A DNA stretch of 64,000 nt from JAAXQD01 sp963790095 (GTDB lineage Bacteria; Desulfobacterota; Desulfobacteria; Desulfobacterales; UBA11574). Below the pieces are notes generated by a model that did no database searches, was not told where the DNA came from, and worked only from the letters and a program-made list of their open reading frames with translations. Positions 1 to 8,355 of the stretch are shown here, piece by piece. The translations under genes and the position numbers were made by a program. The stretch covers positions 47,488 to 111,487 of the forward strand of contig CAWBNO010000013.1 of NCBI GenBank assembly GCA_963790095.1, read 5' to 3'. The stretch's first letter is position 1; every line of letters begins with the position of its first letter.

Positions 1-49
1 CGGTTTCATTATGGATCGATTCTACGATCTGAGTTTTTGTAAGTGCCAT
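1..49 (-). CDS. IHF/HU family DNA-binding protein, N-terminal fragment (cut by window edge)
   Basis: Only the first 16 codons are inside the window, read leftwards from the ATG at 47-49 (complement). They give MALTKTQIVESIHNET, which matches the start of integration host factor alpha and closely resembles the complete paralogue at 8356-8637 (MALTKAQIIEEIS). A good ribosome site (AAGGAG) lies just upstream on the minus strand at about 58-63. The family makes DNA-bending dimers used in nucleoid structure and in loops that let sigma-54 activators reach their promoters. The rest of the gene lies outside the window. Confidence 0.8.
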   Translation of the reverse strand, partial: MALTKTQIVESIHNET

Positions 50-874
50 GGTTTTAGCTCCTTATTTGATAAGAGTTTGGAATTATGTGTTATTTATCTC
101 AATAACTGGCATGAATGTCAAATGCAAAGCTTAAACTACCACTATGTAGCAATTTTAGTAAACACTTGACAAGTTGGCAAAATTATGAGAAAGAACAGAC
201 CGAAAATAGATTCTATTATCAACAGTTTGCCTTATAATCCCTTTCGGGTTTCTCTTCTGATATCTCGCCTGCTTTTACCTGCTGTTAATTCAATTTTGGC
301 TTGCCTTGGTACTATGACAACTATATCTTTTTCATCCTGACACAAAGGGAGAATATATGTGATTATTTTGAACCCCATTCCTCAAATAGAGAGGTGGGGT
401 TTTGTATTCAAGTTAATGTAATGAGTGGGAATTATTTCCAGCTTGTGTTTATCAAGATATGTGAACCTGAGTTTTGTCCAAAGACATTTTGCATCTGGGT
501 TTCTTTCCAATATAATCTGAAATATCTCTCTCAAACTATAGTTCAATTCCCACACTGTTTTTAAATCAAGTCCGAATCTGTCCTTCTTTCCCCTGTTTTT
601 TACACATTTTATGGATTAGTGTGCTCGCAAAAAGATACATTTTTCGTGATACAGAAATGTCCCGACAAACTTTTTGTGAGACATGTGCTTTAGGCTGGTT
701 CCTTGAAATAACAATTGGTTGTACAATTGAAACACATTGGCATGACTGTTGCTTTATTAGGGTAATGTTTTTGCAATCCCGACTATTTGGCCATCTGGTC
801 TGTGATTGGGCAGAATCAGAAAAACAAGGGAGGTTTTTTTTACTAACCGCTATTTAACGTTAGGAGATACACCA
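50..874. other. AT-rich intergenic region, no supported gene
   Basis: About 820 bases with no open frame that looks like a protein. The short frames present are rich in Cys, Phe and Tyr and have no ribosome site. The only clear structure is the hairpin at 371-404, listed separately. The region ends at the ribosome site of the SYLF gene. Confidence 0.6.
371..404 (+). terminator. Hairpin followed by short T run, possible terminator
   Basis: The arms AACCCCA and TGGGGTT pair perfectly. A second inner stem (CCTC/GAGG) encloses a short loop, and TTTT follows. It has terminator shape, but no upstream gene on the plus strand is visible, so it may be a decayed repeat instead. Confidence 0.35.
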
Positions 875-1576
875 ATGAGAAAATCAAATATGAGATTATT
901 AAGTGTTCTATTGGCAGTCATTATCGGTACCATGGTCTTCGGATTTACCATTCCGGCAACAGCGGGAGAGCCCATTGAGCAGCAGGGTCTTGTGGATCAG
1001 GCGCGTGTAACGTTTGAAAGCTTCATGGCAGATAAAGACCAGGTCTGGTTAAAGGAAAACCTGAACCAGGCCAAAGGACTGATCATCATTCCGAGTTTAC
1101 TTAAGGCGGGATTTGTTATTGGGGGTTCCGGAGGCAGTGGTGTGCTCATCGTCAAAAACGATAAAACTGGACAATGGAGCCAACCGGCGTTTTACACCCT
1201 CGGTTCTGGAACCTTTGGACTTCAGATCGGTGCCGAGGCAGCGGAAGTTATTATGATGGTGAGAACCCAGAAGGCTGTGGATGCACTGTTTACCTCTTCT
1301 TTCAAACTCGGGGGTGATACTTCCATCGCCGTTGGGCCGGTGGGTGCAGGTGCCAAATCGAATATTGTGGCAGACATTATCTCCTTTTCACGAACAAAAG
1401 GCGCTTATGCAGGTGTTTCATTGGAGGGTTCTGTCATTTCGACGAAAGACAAGTGGAATGCGGCGTATTACGGAAAAGCAGTGAGTCCCGTCGATATTAT
1501 CGTGAAGCGATCTGTCAGCAACCCCGGATCAGATGCTTTACGTACAGGCGTGGCCAAAGCTGCATCTGGGAAATAA
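875..1576 (+). CDS. Exported lipid-binding SYLF (Ysc84-type) domain protein
   Basis: A 233-residue protein. The ATG at 875 is chosen because TAGGAGA lies 8 bases upstream and it begins a normal signal peptide: basic start, hydrophobic stretch to about residue 27, then an ATA cleavage motif at 28-30. The body from about residue 60 to 225 is the SYLF/Ysc84 fold, seen in the AKGLIIIPSLLKAGFVIGG segment followed by the repeated GxGxxG-type turns. SYLF proteins bind phosphoinositides in eukaryotes; bacterial members are periplasmic or membrane-associated with no settled role. It is transcribed alone. Assignment to the family is firm; the function is not known. Confidence 0.85.
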   Translation: MRKSNMRLLSVLLAVIIGTMVFGFTIPATAGEPIEQQGLVDQARVTFESFMADKDQVWLKENLNQAKGLIIIPSLLKAGFVIGGSGGSGVLIVKNDKTGQWSQPAFYTLGSGTFGLQIGAEAAEVIMMVRTQKAVDALFTSSFKLGGDTSIAVGPVGAGAKSNIVADIISFSRTKGAYAGVSLEGSVISTKDKWNAAYYGKAVSPVDIIVKRSVSNPGSDALRTGVAKAASGK

Positions 1577-1601
1577 AGTGCAATTGTTCCTAAGGCATTA
1601 A

Positions 1602-1630
1602 TTATTCGCCTTCGCCTGAATACCCTGCAG
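1602..1630 (+). repeat. 29-bp perfect inverted repeat, left arm
   Basis: The sequence from 1602 to 1630 is the exact reverse complement of 3565-3593. The two arms bracket about 1.93 kb holding the decayed DUF4186 gene and the DNA polymerase IV gene. The left arm overlaps the first base-paired repeat unit at 1623-1673. Confidence 0.9.
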
Positions 1631-1673
1631 CTTGTTGGCGTGAAACGGAAATCCCGCCAGCGGGGCTGCAGGG
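1623..1673 (+). repeat. REP/BIME-like hairpin repeat, copy 1
   Basis: A roughly 50-base unit closed by the complementary ends CCCTGCAGC and GCTGCAGGG, with the core CTTGTTGGCGTGAAACGG. A second copy lies at 1752-1800, and a diverged core appears at 38747-38784. In the second copy both ends lose the matching T and A, so pairing is kept, which argues that the folded form is selected or is the unit that moves. Confidence 0.75.
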
Positions 1674-1751
1674 ATGACAGGCATGGTGAACCGCGACGAA
1701 GCTTGCCAGAGCGGAGGCGGGTTAGGCTTCGGAGCAATTCCGCTTTGATTT

Positions 1752-1800
1752 CCCGCAGCTTGTTGGAGTGAAACGGAAATCCCGCCAGCGGGGCTGCGGG
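1752..1800 (+). repeat. REP/BIME-like hairpin repeat, copy 2
   Basis: Same unit as 1623-1673, differing at one core base (GGAGTG for GGCGTG). The closing ends are CCCGCAGC and GCTGCGGG. Both copies have the same orientation and are 129 bases apart. Confidence 0.75.
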
Positions 1801-1965
1801 GGTTTCATTAGCGTGGTGTTTATTTGACATTCCTCCAGAAATATTTGGTGGAGCGGATAGATACTGGTTGTCCAGAAGCGCCTCGGAAACAGAAAGCAAT
1901 AAGAATGGCCGAAAAAATATGCATGAAATAAAAAACTTTCATGATGATACCGTAAATGTTACTAA

Positions 1966-2310
1966 ATAACCAGATTCCCCAAACCCTTAGAATCCCCCAA
2001 AAAGTCCAAGTTCAGATCAAGATTCAAACTGACCGAAAAAGATCGGCAGAATATCCGAGATAAAGGTATCGACACCATCCGGCAGCACGCGATCGATTTT
2101 ATCTCCGCAAGGATAGCGCCGCAGTTCCCAAAAAACGATGGCTAACAGACGCCAATGAGAGGTCACCTTGTTTTCATTGCTCAGCATGCCACGATAACTT
2201 GTTGCCGGGGTTGTATTCAGAAGTGGCATGGGATAAAGAAAGGAAAAGAGCTTTCAGATCAGGAGATACAGTTTCTTGTTGAATTGATAATGAGATGGAT
2301 TGAAAGATAA
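1966..2310 (+). pseudogene. DUF4186 family protein, interrupted by a stop codon
   Basis: Reading the plus strand in the frame of position 2011 gives a good DUF4186 protein: KFRSRFKLTEKDRQ, then FPKNDG, then QTPMRGHLVFIAQHAT, TCCRGC and KWHG, ending LIMRWIER and TAA at 2308. A TAA at 2143-2145 sits where the family normally has Lys (NDGK-QTPMRGH), so one base change (AAA to TAA) explains the break. The 5' end is also poor: the frame opens after TAA at 1963 with no ATG or ribosome site. The family function is unknown. The last codons overlap the extended frame of the downstream polymerase gene, which suggests the two were once neighbours in an operon. Confidence 0.8.
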
Positions 2311-2335
2311 ATCTGTTTTCCGAGCACAAGTTTTT

Positions 2336-3517
2336 ATGGACAAGCAAATTCAGTCAAAACACATCATTCATTTGGACATGGATGCTTTTTATCCCTCGGT
2401 CGAGGTTCTGGACACTCCTGCTTTAAAAGGTAAACCGATCATAGTGGGGGGCAGCAAGGAAAGGGGCGTGGTATCATCTGCCTCATATGAAGCTCGGAAA
2501 TTCGGGATTCATTCCGCCCAACCCATTGCGAAAGCAAAACGCCTTTGCCCCGGTGGGATTTTTTTGCCTGTCCGAATGTCAAGATATCAAGAAGTTTCTA
2601 AACAAGTCTTTGAAATATTTCATCGTTTCACGTCATTGGTTGAACCCCTATCTATTGATGAAGCATTTCTGGATGTAACAGGTTCCATCCGTCTTTTTGG
2701 TCAGCCCGAGAACATCGCAAAAAAGATTAAGCAAATAATTTTTTCAGAGACAGGTCTGACAATCTCGGCCGGTGTTGCGCCTTCAAAATTCGTGGCAAAG
2801 ATTGCCTCTGACTTTGACAAACCTGACGGTTTAACCGTGGTACATCCCGATGGTGTTAGATATTTCTTAGATCCGCTTCCAGTCAAAAAAATGTGGGGGA
2901 TTGGAAAAATGTTGCAGCGACGCTTAAGTCGCCTCAATATCCACACTTTTAAGGATCTGAGACAAACGCCGGTTGAGATATTGGAGAAAAATTTTGGAAA
3001 ACAGGGGGCCAAAATACATCTTCTGGCCATGGGAATCGATGATCGAGAGGTTATACCGGAACATGACGTGAAGTCCATCGGTCATGAACAGACTTTTTCA
3101 CAGGACATTATCTCTCTGGATTGGGCTGAAAAAGAGCTCCTTGCTTTGGGAAATAAAGTGGCTCGACGGATGCGGCATAAGGGCCTAAAAGGAAAAACTG
3201 TCACATTGAAAGTCAAATATGGTGATTTTGTTCAGATCACCCGATCCGTAACCTTGCCCAAATCCACGGATGACGGTTCGGAGATATATTCAGTTGCTTG
3301 TGGTCTTTTAAAAAAGACCGAGGCAACGAAAAAACCAATCCGGCTTTTAGGGATTTCTTTGTCTCATCTCAGTTTTTTTGGCACCGGGACCCAGCTTTCT
3401 CTTTTTGATCAAAACCCGTCATCTCAAAAACGTCAGAGATTGAATACAGTTTTAGATTCGGTATCCGAGAAATTTGGTGATGAAAGCGTTCTGCCTGGCA
3501 CGCTTTTATACGATTAG
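2336..3517 (+). CDS. dinB: DNA polymerase IV (Y-family translesion polymerase)
   Basis: A 393-residue Y-family polymerase. The start at ATG 2336 leaves IIHLDMDAFYPSVE near the N-terminus, as in the family; an upstream TTG at 2300 would only add 12 unlikely residues. Metal-binding acidic residues are visible in LDMDAF and in LSIDEAFLDVT. The helix-hairpin-helix region (WGIGKMLQRRLSRLNI) and the little-finger domain follow, and a C-terminal QLSLFD resembles a beta-clamp binding motif. YPSVE replaces the commoner FASVE at the steric-gate area. It extends primers past damaged bases during stress. It lies between the 29-bp inverted repeats, right after the broken DUF4186 gene. No LexA box was recognised upstream. 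Confidence 0.93.
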   Translation: MDKQIQSKHIIHLDMDAFYPSVEVLDTPALKGKPIIVGGSKERGVVSSASYEARKFGIHSAQPIAKAKRLCPGGIFLPVRMSRYQEVSKQVFEIFHRFTSLVEPLSIDEAFLDVTGSIRLFGQPENIAKKIKQIIFSETGLTISAGVAPSKFVAKIASDFDKPDGLTVVHPDGVRYFLDPLPVKKMWGIGKMLQRRLSRLNIHTFKDLRQTPVEILEKNFGKQGAKIHLLAMGIDDREVIPEHDVKSIGHEQTFSQDIISLDWAEKELLALGNKVARRMRHKGLKGKTVTLKVKYGDFVQITRSVTLPKSTDDGSEIYSVACGLLKKTEATKKPIRLLGISLSHLSFFGTGTQLSLFDQNPSSQKRQRLNTVLDSVSEKFGDESVLPGTLLYD

Positions 3518-3564
3518 ATTTGTTGTATTGGCATAAAGTGCCGACGATTTTTAATGGTCAAAAA

Positions 3565-3593
3565 CTGCAGGGTATTCAGGCGAAGGCGAATAA
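3565..3593 (-). repeat. 29-bp perfect inverted repeat, right arm
   Basis: Exact reverse complement of 1602-1630, 48 bases after the dinB stop codon. No target-site duplication is evident outside the two arms, so movement of the bracketed segment is only a possibility. Confidence 0.9.
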
Positions 3594-3790
3594 AGGATTC
3601 GTCGTTACATCGGCTTTCCCGCAGGTTAAACAAAAAGGAGATTTCATTTAACTATTTATAATTCACTTATGAACGGATTATAACATGATAGGCTAAACCG
3701 GCATTATGTCCCGAACCATTTGACGATAATCAGCTTTCTTCATCAATTAGGGTTCTAATAATCCAGAACGTAATAAGGGTGATTTTCGGC

Positions 3791-3988
3791 ATGTCCCAAT
3801 ATCAGGAATGGAAAGATTTTAAATCAAGCATCGAAGGATATTTGAAAAAAAAGAAGATTCCAAATCTTCTTTTAATGGTTAAAAATAGGATCCCCGGAAA
3901 AGAAATGATTTGGATACTGGCAACCCTCGTGGTCACCGGTCTGGCGGTTTTTATGGTCATTTGGTTTTTCGTTGCGCCGAATTTTTAG
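3791..3988 (+). CDS. Small single-pass membrane protein
   Basis: A 65-residue protein with a polar, Lys-rich first half (residues 1-37) and one hydrophobic helix at about 39-61 near the C-terminus. ATG 3791 is preferred because AAGGG lies about 10 bases upstream; a GTG at 3779 is also possible. It ends 18 bases before the next gene and is probably co-transcribed with it. No family is recognised. Confidence 0.6.
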   Translation: MSQYQEWKDFKSSIEGYLKKKKIPNLLLMVKNRIPGKEMIWILATLVVTGLAVFMVIWFFVAPNF

Positions 3989-4006
3989 AAGAAAAAGGTT
4001 TATAAT

Positions 4007-4816
4007 ATGTTGGATGAAAAAATCGTTGAACTGGCGTGCCGACGCACGCAACTGGAAATAAAAGAGCAATGGGAACACCTCCGGAATGAACTCAATACCA
4101 TAAAAACGAAGATGGCAGTACAGGGAGCCTTGGGTTCCGGCGCGACACTGGTTCGGATTACCGATATGTGCGCTCACGCCATCAACAATCGGGCGCATTT
4201 AATATGGCACACCCTGCATCGGTTTATTACCACCACGGGGATACAGTATTCCGATGAACTGTCTTCGGAGCTAAAGGCGTTGATCGCCCATGAACTGCCC
4301 GAAGACTTGTCTGATTTCAAAGGTTATATCAAAAACACCATCAAAATACTCAATGCCCCGAAAACGGCGGAAAAGCTGTTGGATCAGCTCGATAGTGCCA
4401 GAGATCATTCGCTGAACAAAATGGGAACTGAAATCGATTTGTTTGTACAATCATTAAAGAAAAAAAGCGAACTGTCTGAAACCGATGTGGAATCACAGAT
4501 CTTCAACATGTATTCTCCCACAGGTCCCGTTCAGACCATCGGTGCGGAACTCGGCCGGCAACTGATAAACGCTTTGGACGCGATAAAATCTGACATCAAT
4601 CAACTCCAAGATCTGCCGGAACACCCCAAAAGTGAGATGGTCGAAATTATCCGAGATTGTTGCATTGAACTTGAAAAAGACACGCCGAATATAATGAGAT
4701 TGCGCAGTCTGTTAACCACGGTGGGCACATCGATTCAGAGCAATCACAGCCTGAAACCGGGGTATGAGGTGTTGAGGCAGGAACTTACGTACTTGGGTAT
4801 ATCCTTATCTTATTAA
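4007..4816 (+). CDS. Hypothetical helical protein
   Basis: A 269-residue soluble protein, almost all predicted helix, with many charged heptads and no signal peptide or membrane segment. AAAGG lies about 8 bases before the ATG. No catalytic motif or known domain was recognised. It follows a small membrane protein by 18 bases, so the pair could form a membrane-anchored complex, but that is only inferred from position. Confidence 0.65.
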   Translation: MLDEKIVELACRRTQLEIKEQWEHLRNELNTIKTKMAVQGALGSGATLVRITDMCAHAINNRAHLIWHTLHRFITTTGIQYSDELSSELKALIAHELPEDLSDFKGYIKNTIKILNAPKTAEKLLDQLDSARDHSLNKMGTEIDLFVQSLKKKSELSETDVESQIFNMYSPTGPVQTIGAELGRQLINALDAIKSDINQLQDLPEHPKSEMVEIIRDCCIELEKDTPNIMRLRSLLTTVGTSIQSNHSLKPGYEVLRQELTYLGISLSY

Positions 4817-4955
4817 GGAACTCAATGTAGCGTTTCAAAGGAAAGTGGACAGATTTAAGGTATAGGAAAGAGAAAAAAGGAAATAGGAAAGAGGGCAACC
4901 CGGATGACCAGGGGGCCGGGCAGGGGGTCTGCAAATGAAACTCTTAGGGTCCGTA

Positions 4956-5579
4956 TCAGCCGTTTTCCTTGACCTCGAGTTTCAGAAAAACCTGCCGGTG
5001 TTTCCATTCCAGGTGCCCTATTTTTTCCACCGTCAGGGGCGTACCGTCAATTTCTGCGGCCCGGCACCCCGGCCAGAAATAATCCGGAACTTTCTTGAAG
5101 AAATTTTCCATATGCTTTCCCCGGACCCAGATACCTTGCTTCAGAAGCCCAGGCCCCAGTTCCAATGCCACGAGATTGAAAAGCTTCATCATCACGACGC
5201 CGTTTGCGACAGAATCGTGGCCGGCCTTATTCTGATGAGAAATTTGACGCCGCATGGCTGCATACGCACCGCCCCGGCGCAACGTAGCCCCTGCCAACCC
5301 GGGCATTGCGGCTGAAAGGGCCAGGGTGGAATCCCGCCGGATCACAGCGGTGTCCACATCGTCCACAGTTTTTCCATCCAGAAATATCGTTTGAATCCGC
5401 TGATCGACATAGTCTGAACGTACACCCAGTTGTCCGCACAGCAGTTCTCGCAGGGAGCATCCTGTCCGGACTTTGAGTGTAAAACCCTGTCCGAGCAGTG
5501 AGGAAAAAAGTGAAAGGCGGTCCGATTCTACGGTCAGCTTCAAGTTTAAAGTTGAATAATTTTCAGGTTCCGGTGCCAT
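4956..5579 (-). CDS. Conserved-looking protein downstream of tungsten oxidoreductase
   Basis: A 207-residue protein starting at ATG 5579, chosen for AAAGAGG 4 bases upstream. It begins 78 bases after the AOR stop codon on the same strand, separated by a strong hairpin. The N-terminal half, with TGCSLRELLCGQLGV followed by an IFLDGKTVDDVDTA segment, resembles the beta-grasp layout of MoaD/ThiS-type proteins found near AOR genes, but there is no C-terminal Gly-Gly. The C-terminal half has no recognised fold. It may be a maturation or partner subunit of the AOR. This is inferred from position only. Confidence 0.6.
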   Translation of the reverse strand: MAPEPENYSTLNLKLTVESDRLSLFSSLLGQGFTLKVRTGCSLRELLCGQLGVRSDYVDQRIQTIFLDGKTVDDVDTAVIRRDSTLALSAAMPGLAGATLRRGGAYAAMRRQISHQNKAGHDSVANGVVMMKLFNLVALELGPGLLKQGIWVRGKHMENFFKKVPDYFWPGCRAAEIDGTPLTVEKIGHLEWKHRQVFLKLEVKENG

Positions 5580-5603
5580 GGGCCTCTTTAACACACATTA
5601 AAA

Positions 5604-5629
5604 TGGGGGACCCCTTGCGGGACCCCCCA
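5604..5629 (-). terminator. GC-rich hairpin between AOR and its downstream gene
   Basis: On the minus strand a stem of about 10 pairs (including two G-U pairs) closes a GCAA tetraloop and is followed by ATTTT. It could terminate part of the AOR transcripts or act as an mRNA-stabilising end, giving less of the downstream product than of AOR. Confidence 0.55.
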
Positions 5630-5656
5630 TGGGATTACCATCGAATACAAGGGATT

Positions 5657-7393
5657 TTACCAGTTAAAGACCCGGTCAAGATCTTCATCTTTGACGTCAA
5701 ACGTTACATTGTGGGGCGGGAGCGGCTCTGTCTTGAAGAAATCGGGCAGACGGTCGTCCTTTTGGGTAAAGCCGGCCCGAGAATTGAAATCCCTTTCAAA
5801 GGTAAGGATCGTTTTCCCCAGTTCGGTGACGTCGTCAGCGGTGAGGTTCTGGCCGGTAAATGCGCCGATCATGTCAACAAGGGCTTCAAATGTTTCCGGC
5901 TGATCCAGAATTGCAAAGGCGATAAACAGGCACATTCCGGTGGCGTCGATGGCGGCCGTTGCGATCTGAAGATTCCTGGAGAGCTCTACCTGCCCTTCGG
6001 AGTTTAGGGGGTCTACACTGCCCCCAACATTGAGAACGTTGGCGGTGACCGCATAACCGGCCGTGTGATCGGCCCCCATGGTGGTGGTGGCGTAGGTGAC
6101 CCCCATCCCCTGAACAGACCGGGGATCATAGGCCGGCAAGGCCTGCCCTTTGACCACAGGAACCCTTTCAACTCCAAAGACCTTACCGGTTACGGCGGCA
6201 CCGTTCCCGATAATGCGGCCCAGGGGGGATCCTTTCCCGACCTCCTTCAGAAGATTAATGGCGGCTTCGGCATCACCGAACTTGGCCACCCCCCCTTCCA
6301 TGGCCACACCGATGGCGGCACCCATTTCAATGGTATCGAGTCCGTAATCGTCGTCCAGACGATCGAGTTCGGCGATGGCGTCCATGTCATCGATACCGCA
6401 GTTTCCACCGTGGGCCCAGACGGTTTCATATTCCGGTCTCTTGGTAACAAAGTTGCCGTCTTTATCATTGTAGATGCCCGAGCAGCGGATAACGCAGCCT
6501 TTGTGGCAGCCGTGGGCAACCATGCCCCCCCGAGCCTTCATGATTTCCGACTGGGTTTCGCCGCTGATGTTGCTGGCACCGTCAAACCGGCCGGTTTTAA
6601 AGTTATGGGTGGGCAATGCCCCGGCTTCGTTAATGACATTGGTCAAAATGTTGGTCCCGAAGGAAGGGAGTCCCTCACCGGTTATGGGATGCTTCTTAAG
6701 ACCCTGGACAAACGCCTTATTGGCTGCTTTAAATTTTTCCGGGTCCTTGGGACTACGGGCGGCCATACCGGTGTCGTCCAGCACGATGACTTTAACGCCT
6801 TTGGATCCCATTACAGCGCCGACACCCCCCCGACCTGCATGCCGGGTGGGTCTCTGCTCCACGTCGGTGAAGGCGACGGAAGCGGCGGCCATTTTCATTT
6901 CACCCGCAGGTCCAATGGAGATACAGGCAACCTTGTCGCCGTATGCTTCCCGGATCGTGTCGATGAGATCGTAGTTCCCCATCATCTTCAAACTGTTGTC
7001 AGGGGTGATATCTACACCATCTTTGTTGATGACAATTTTATAGAGGGTATCGTCACCGGGTTTTCCTTCGAGTACTATGGCGGCATATCCGAGCCGGGCG
7101 AGGACTTGAGCACCTTGTCCCCCGGAATTGGCTTCTTTGATTCCGCCGGTGAGCGGGCTTTTGCAGCCCACCGAAACGCGTCCTGATTGAGCGGCGTGGC
7201 TCCCGCTCAACAGCCCGGGGGCAATGACCAGTTTATTGTTTTTTCCGAGGGGATGGCACAACGGTGGTACTTCTTTGGCGACAATGGCCGAGGTCATACC
7301 GCGGCCGGCCAAACCGGCGTAGTTGCCCAGGGGTTCTTCACTGGCTTTCGGTCCACCGTCCATCCCCATGTCGATTCTCAAGAGTTTGTCCAT
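5657..7393 (-). CDS. Tungsten-dependent aldehyde:ferredoxin oxidoreductase family protein
   Basis: A 578-residue AOR-family enzyme, close to the usual length of about 600. The N-terminal tungstopterin region is seen in GLAGRGMTSA (27-36) and GRGGVGAVMGSKGVK (187-201). The [4Fe-4S] ligands appear to be Cys296, Cys300, Cys304 (C-x3-C-x3-C) and Cys488 in DATGMC. The x3 spacing of the first pair differs from the C-x2-C of archaeal AOR and matches the YdhV-like branch as I remember it. Family members oxidise aldehydes, or reduce acids, with ferredoxin in the cytoplasm; the substrate here cannot be told. The start is supported by GAAGGGA before the ATG. A sigma-70-type promoter lies at 7480-7507 and the tungstate importer is at 42.5-45.3 kb. 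Confidence 0.93.
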   Translation of the reverse strand: MDKLLRIDMGMDGGPKASEEPLGNYAGLAGRGMTSAIVAKEVPPLCHPLGKNNKLVIAPGLLSGSHAAQSGRVSVGCKSPLTGGIKEANSGGQGAQVLARLGYAAIVLEGKPGDDTLYKIVINKDGVDITPDNSLKMMGNYDLIDTIREAYGDKVACISIGPAGEMKMAAASVAFTDVEQRPTRHAGRGGVGAVMGSKGVKVIVLDDTGMAARSPKDPEKFKAANKAFVQGLKKHPITGEGLPSFGTNILTNVINEAGALPTHNFKTGRFDGASNISGETQSEIMKARGGMVAHGCHKGCVIRCSGIYNDKDGNFVTKRPEYETVWAHGGNCGIDDMDAIAELDRLDDDYGLDTIEMGAAIGVAMEGGVAKFGDAEAAINLLKEVGKGSPLGRIIGNGAAVTGKVFGVERVPVVKGQALPAYDPRSVQGMGVTYATTTMGADHTAGYAVTANVLNVGGSVDPLNSEGQVELSRNLQIATAAIDATGMCLFIAFAILDQPETFEALVDMIGAFTGQNLTADDVTELGKTILTFERDFNSRAGFTQKDDRLPDFFKTEPLPPHNVTFDVKDEDLDRVFNW

Positions 7394-7479
7394 GGTTCCC
7401 TTCCTTTCATTCGTTCAAATTAGGTAGAAGGTAATCGGGCCCTACTAAAAAATCCTTTGTACGGCCGAGCACTGCTTTG

Positions 7480-7507
7480 AGTTTATCGCAGTTATCCGGA
7501 ATGTCAA
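7480..7507 (-). promoter_or_regulatory. Sigma-70-type promoter for the AOR gene
   Basis: On the minus strand TTGACA (7502-7507) and TAAACT (7480-7485) are separated by 16 bases, upstream of the AOR start by about 90 bases. The -35 is perfect and the -10 matches 4 of 6. The MITE copy begins only 23 bases further upstream. Confidence 0.6.
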
Positions 7508-7530
7508 GCAAAACCATAATTCGCTAAAGG

Positions 7531-7808
7531 GCAGGGCAAAAGCATTTGAATCCCAATAGAGAGAGAACGCTCCACGGCGGCGCATATCTCTTTCCAACCG
7601 ACTGGAACTTGTGCTTAAGCACCCGTAAGCCCGAGCCGTGCGAAGGTTATAAAGAATAATTCGTCAAAAACATATCCGATGGATGTTTTAAATCATAATT
7701 TCATTCGGCTCGGTCTAACGTGTGCTAAAGCCCTTCAAACAGCCAGTCGGTTTCCAAGAGAAACACGCCGTCGCTTTGCTGTAACGAAATCAAATGCGTT
7801 AACCCTGC
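7531..7808 (+). mobile_element. MITE-like palindromic element, copy 1
   Basis: A 278-base non-coding element that begins GCAGGGCAAA and ends CCCTGC. It is almost the same sequence as the reverse complement of 37151-37424 (roughly 85-90 percent by eye). The left and right halves are imperfect inverted repeats over about 110 bases (for example AACCGACTGG against CCAGTCGGTT, and CGAGCCG against CGGCTCG), so it can fold end to end. It is flanked by GCTAAAGG on the left and GCTAAAGA on the right, an 8-base duplication with one mismatch. This is how a non-autonomous transposon looks. It sits just upstream of the AOR promoter. Confidence 0.85.
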
Positions 7809-7955
7809 GCTAAAGAGGTAACCGCATTGAAAAAAAATATGATTTATGAGATAGTCCCGGCAGGTATGGAAAAACATCGATCATGGAGAAACGGTGAGGA
7901 TTGATCCGGGGAAACCTTTATCCCAGAATTGAAGGTGTACATTTTTAATCATTTT

Positions 7956-8270
7956 ATGAAACAGCTAACCAAGAAAATTATTGTGATTTTTATCATTGCC
8001 CTGGTTCATTTGGGTGTCTGCAGAACAGTCGTGGCCATAGGGTTGGTCGGCACATCGGGGGATGCTTTTAACGGGGAGATGTCCGTGTGGGTCAAGATTA
8101 TGATCTGGATGACAAAGGTGTTATATTTCCCGATTGTTTCTCTTTCACTCTATTCAAGGCAATGGTTTCCGGGGAAATTGATAACCATACCCATTTTCAC
8201 GAACAGTCTGCTGTGGGCGTTAGTGATTTATTTTGCGGTTCGCTGTTTGTCAAAAATATTAAAACCCTAA
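7956..8270 (+). CDS. Small integral membrane protein
   Basis: A 104-residue protein with three or four hydrophobic segments (about 6-28, 45-67, 78-98) and no recognised motif. ATG 7956 is used; an in-frame TTG at 7929 would add 9 residues, and neither has a strong ribosome site. It faces the IHF gene convergently. It has no family assignment and may not be functional. Confidence 0.5.
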   Translation: MKQLTKKIIVIFIIALVHLGVCRTVVAIGLVGTSGDAFNGEMSVWVKIMIWMTKVLYFPIVSLSLYSRQWFPGKLITIPIFTNSLLWALVIYFAVRCLSKILKP

Positions 8271-8285
8271 TCGATGGTAAAAATA

Positions 8286-8330
8286 CTGGGAGAAATATTA
8301 ACCGTATTTAGATGGTTGTAAATTTCCCAG
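8286..8330. terminator. Inverted repeat between convergent genes
   Basis: CTGGGAGAAAT and AATTTCCCAG are complementary arms around a 24-base loop, placed between the end of the membrane protein gene and the end of the IHF gene. It could slow transcripts in either direction. It lacks a long T run. Confidence 0.4.
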
Positions 8331-8355
8331 ATACCAATGAATTTTCACAAGCCTT

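Noticed and set aside
301..857. Two plus-strand frames upstream of the SYLF gene
   Set aside because: No ribosome sites, unusual Cys/Phe-rich composition and no family match. The second overlaps the SYLF leader.
2017..2229. 70-codon minus-strand frame
   Set aside because: It is the shadow of the decayed DUF4186 gene, whose motifs read on the plus strand.
6065..7186. 373-codon open frame on the plus strand opposite the AOR gene
   Set aside because: The opposite strand encodes a full AOR with iron-sulfur and pterin motifs. The plus-strand product has no domain and no ribosome site.
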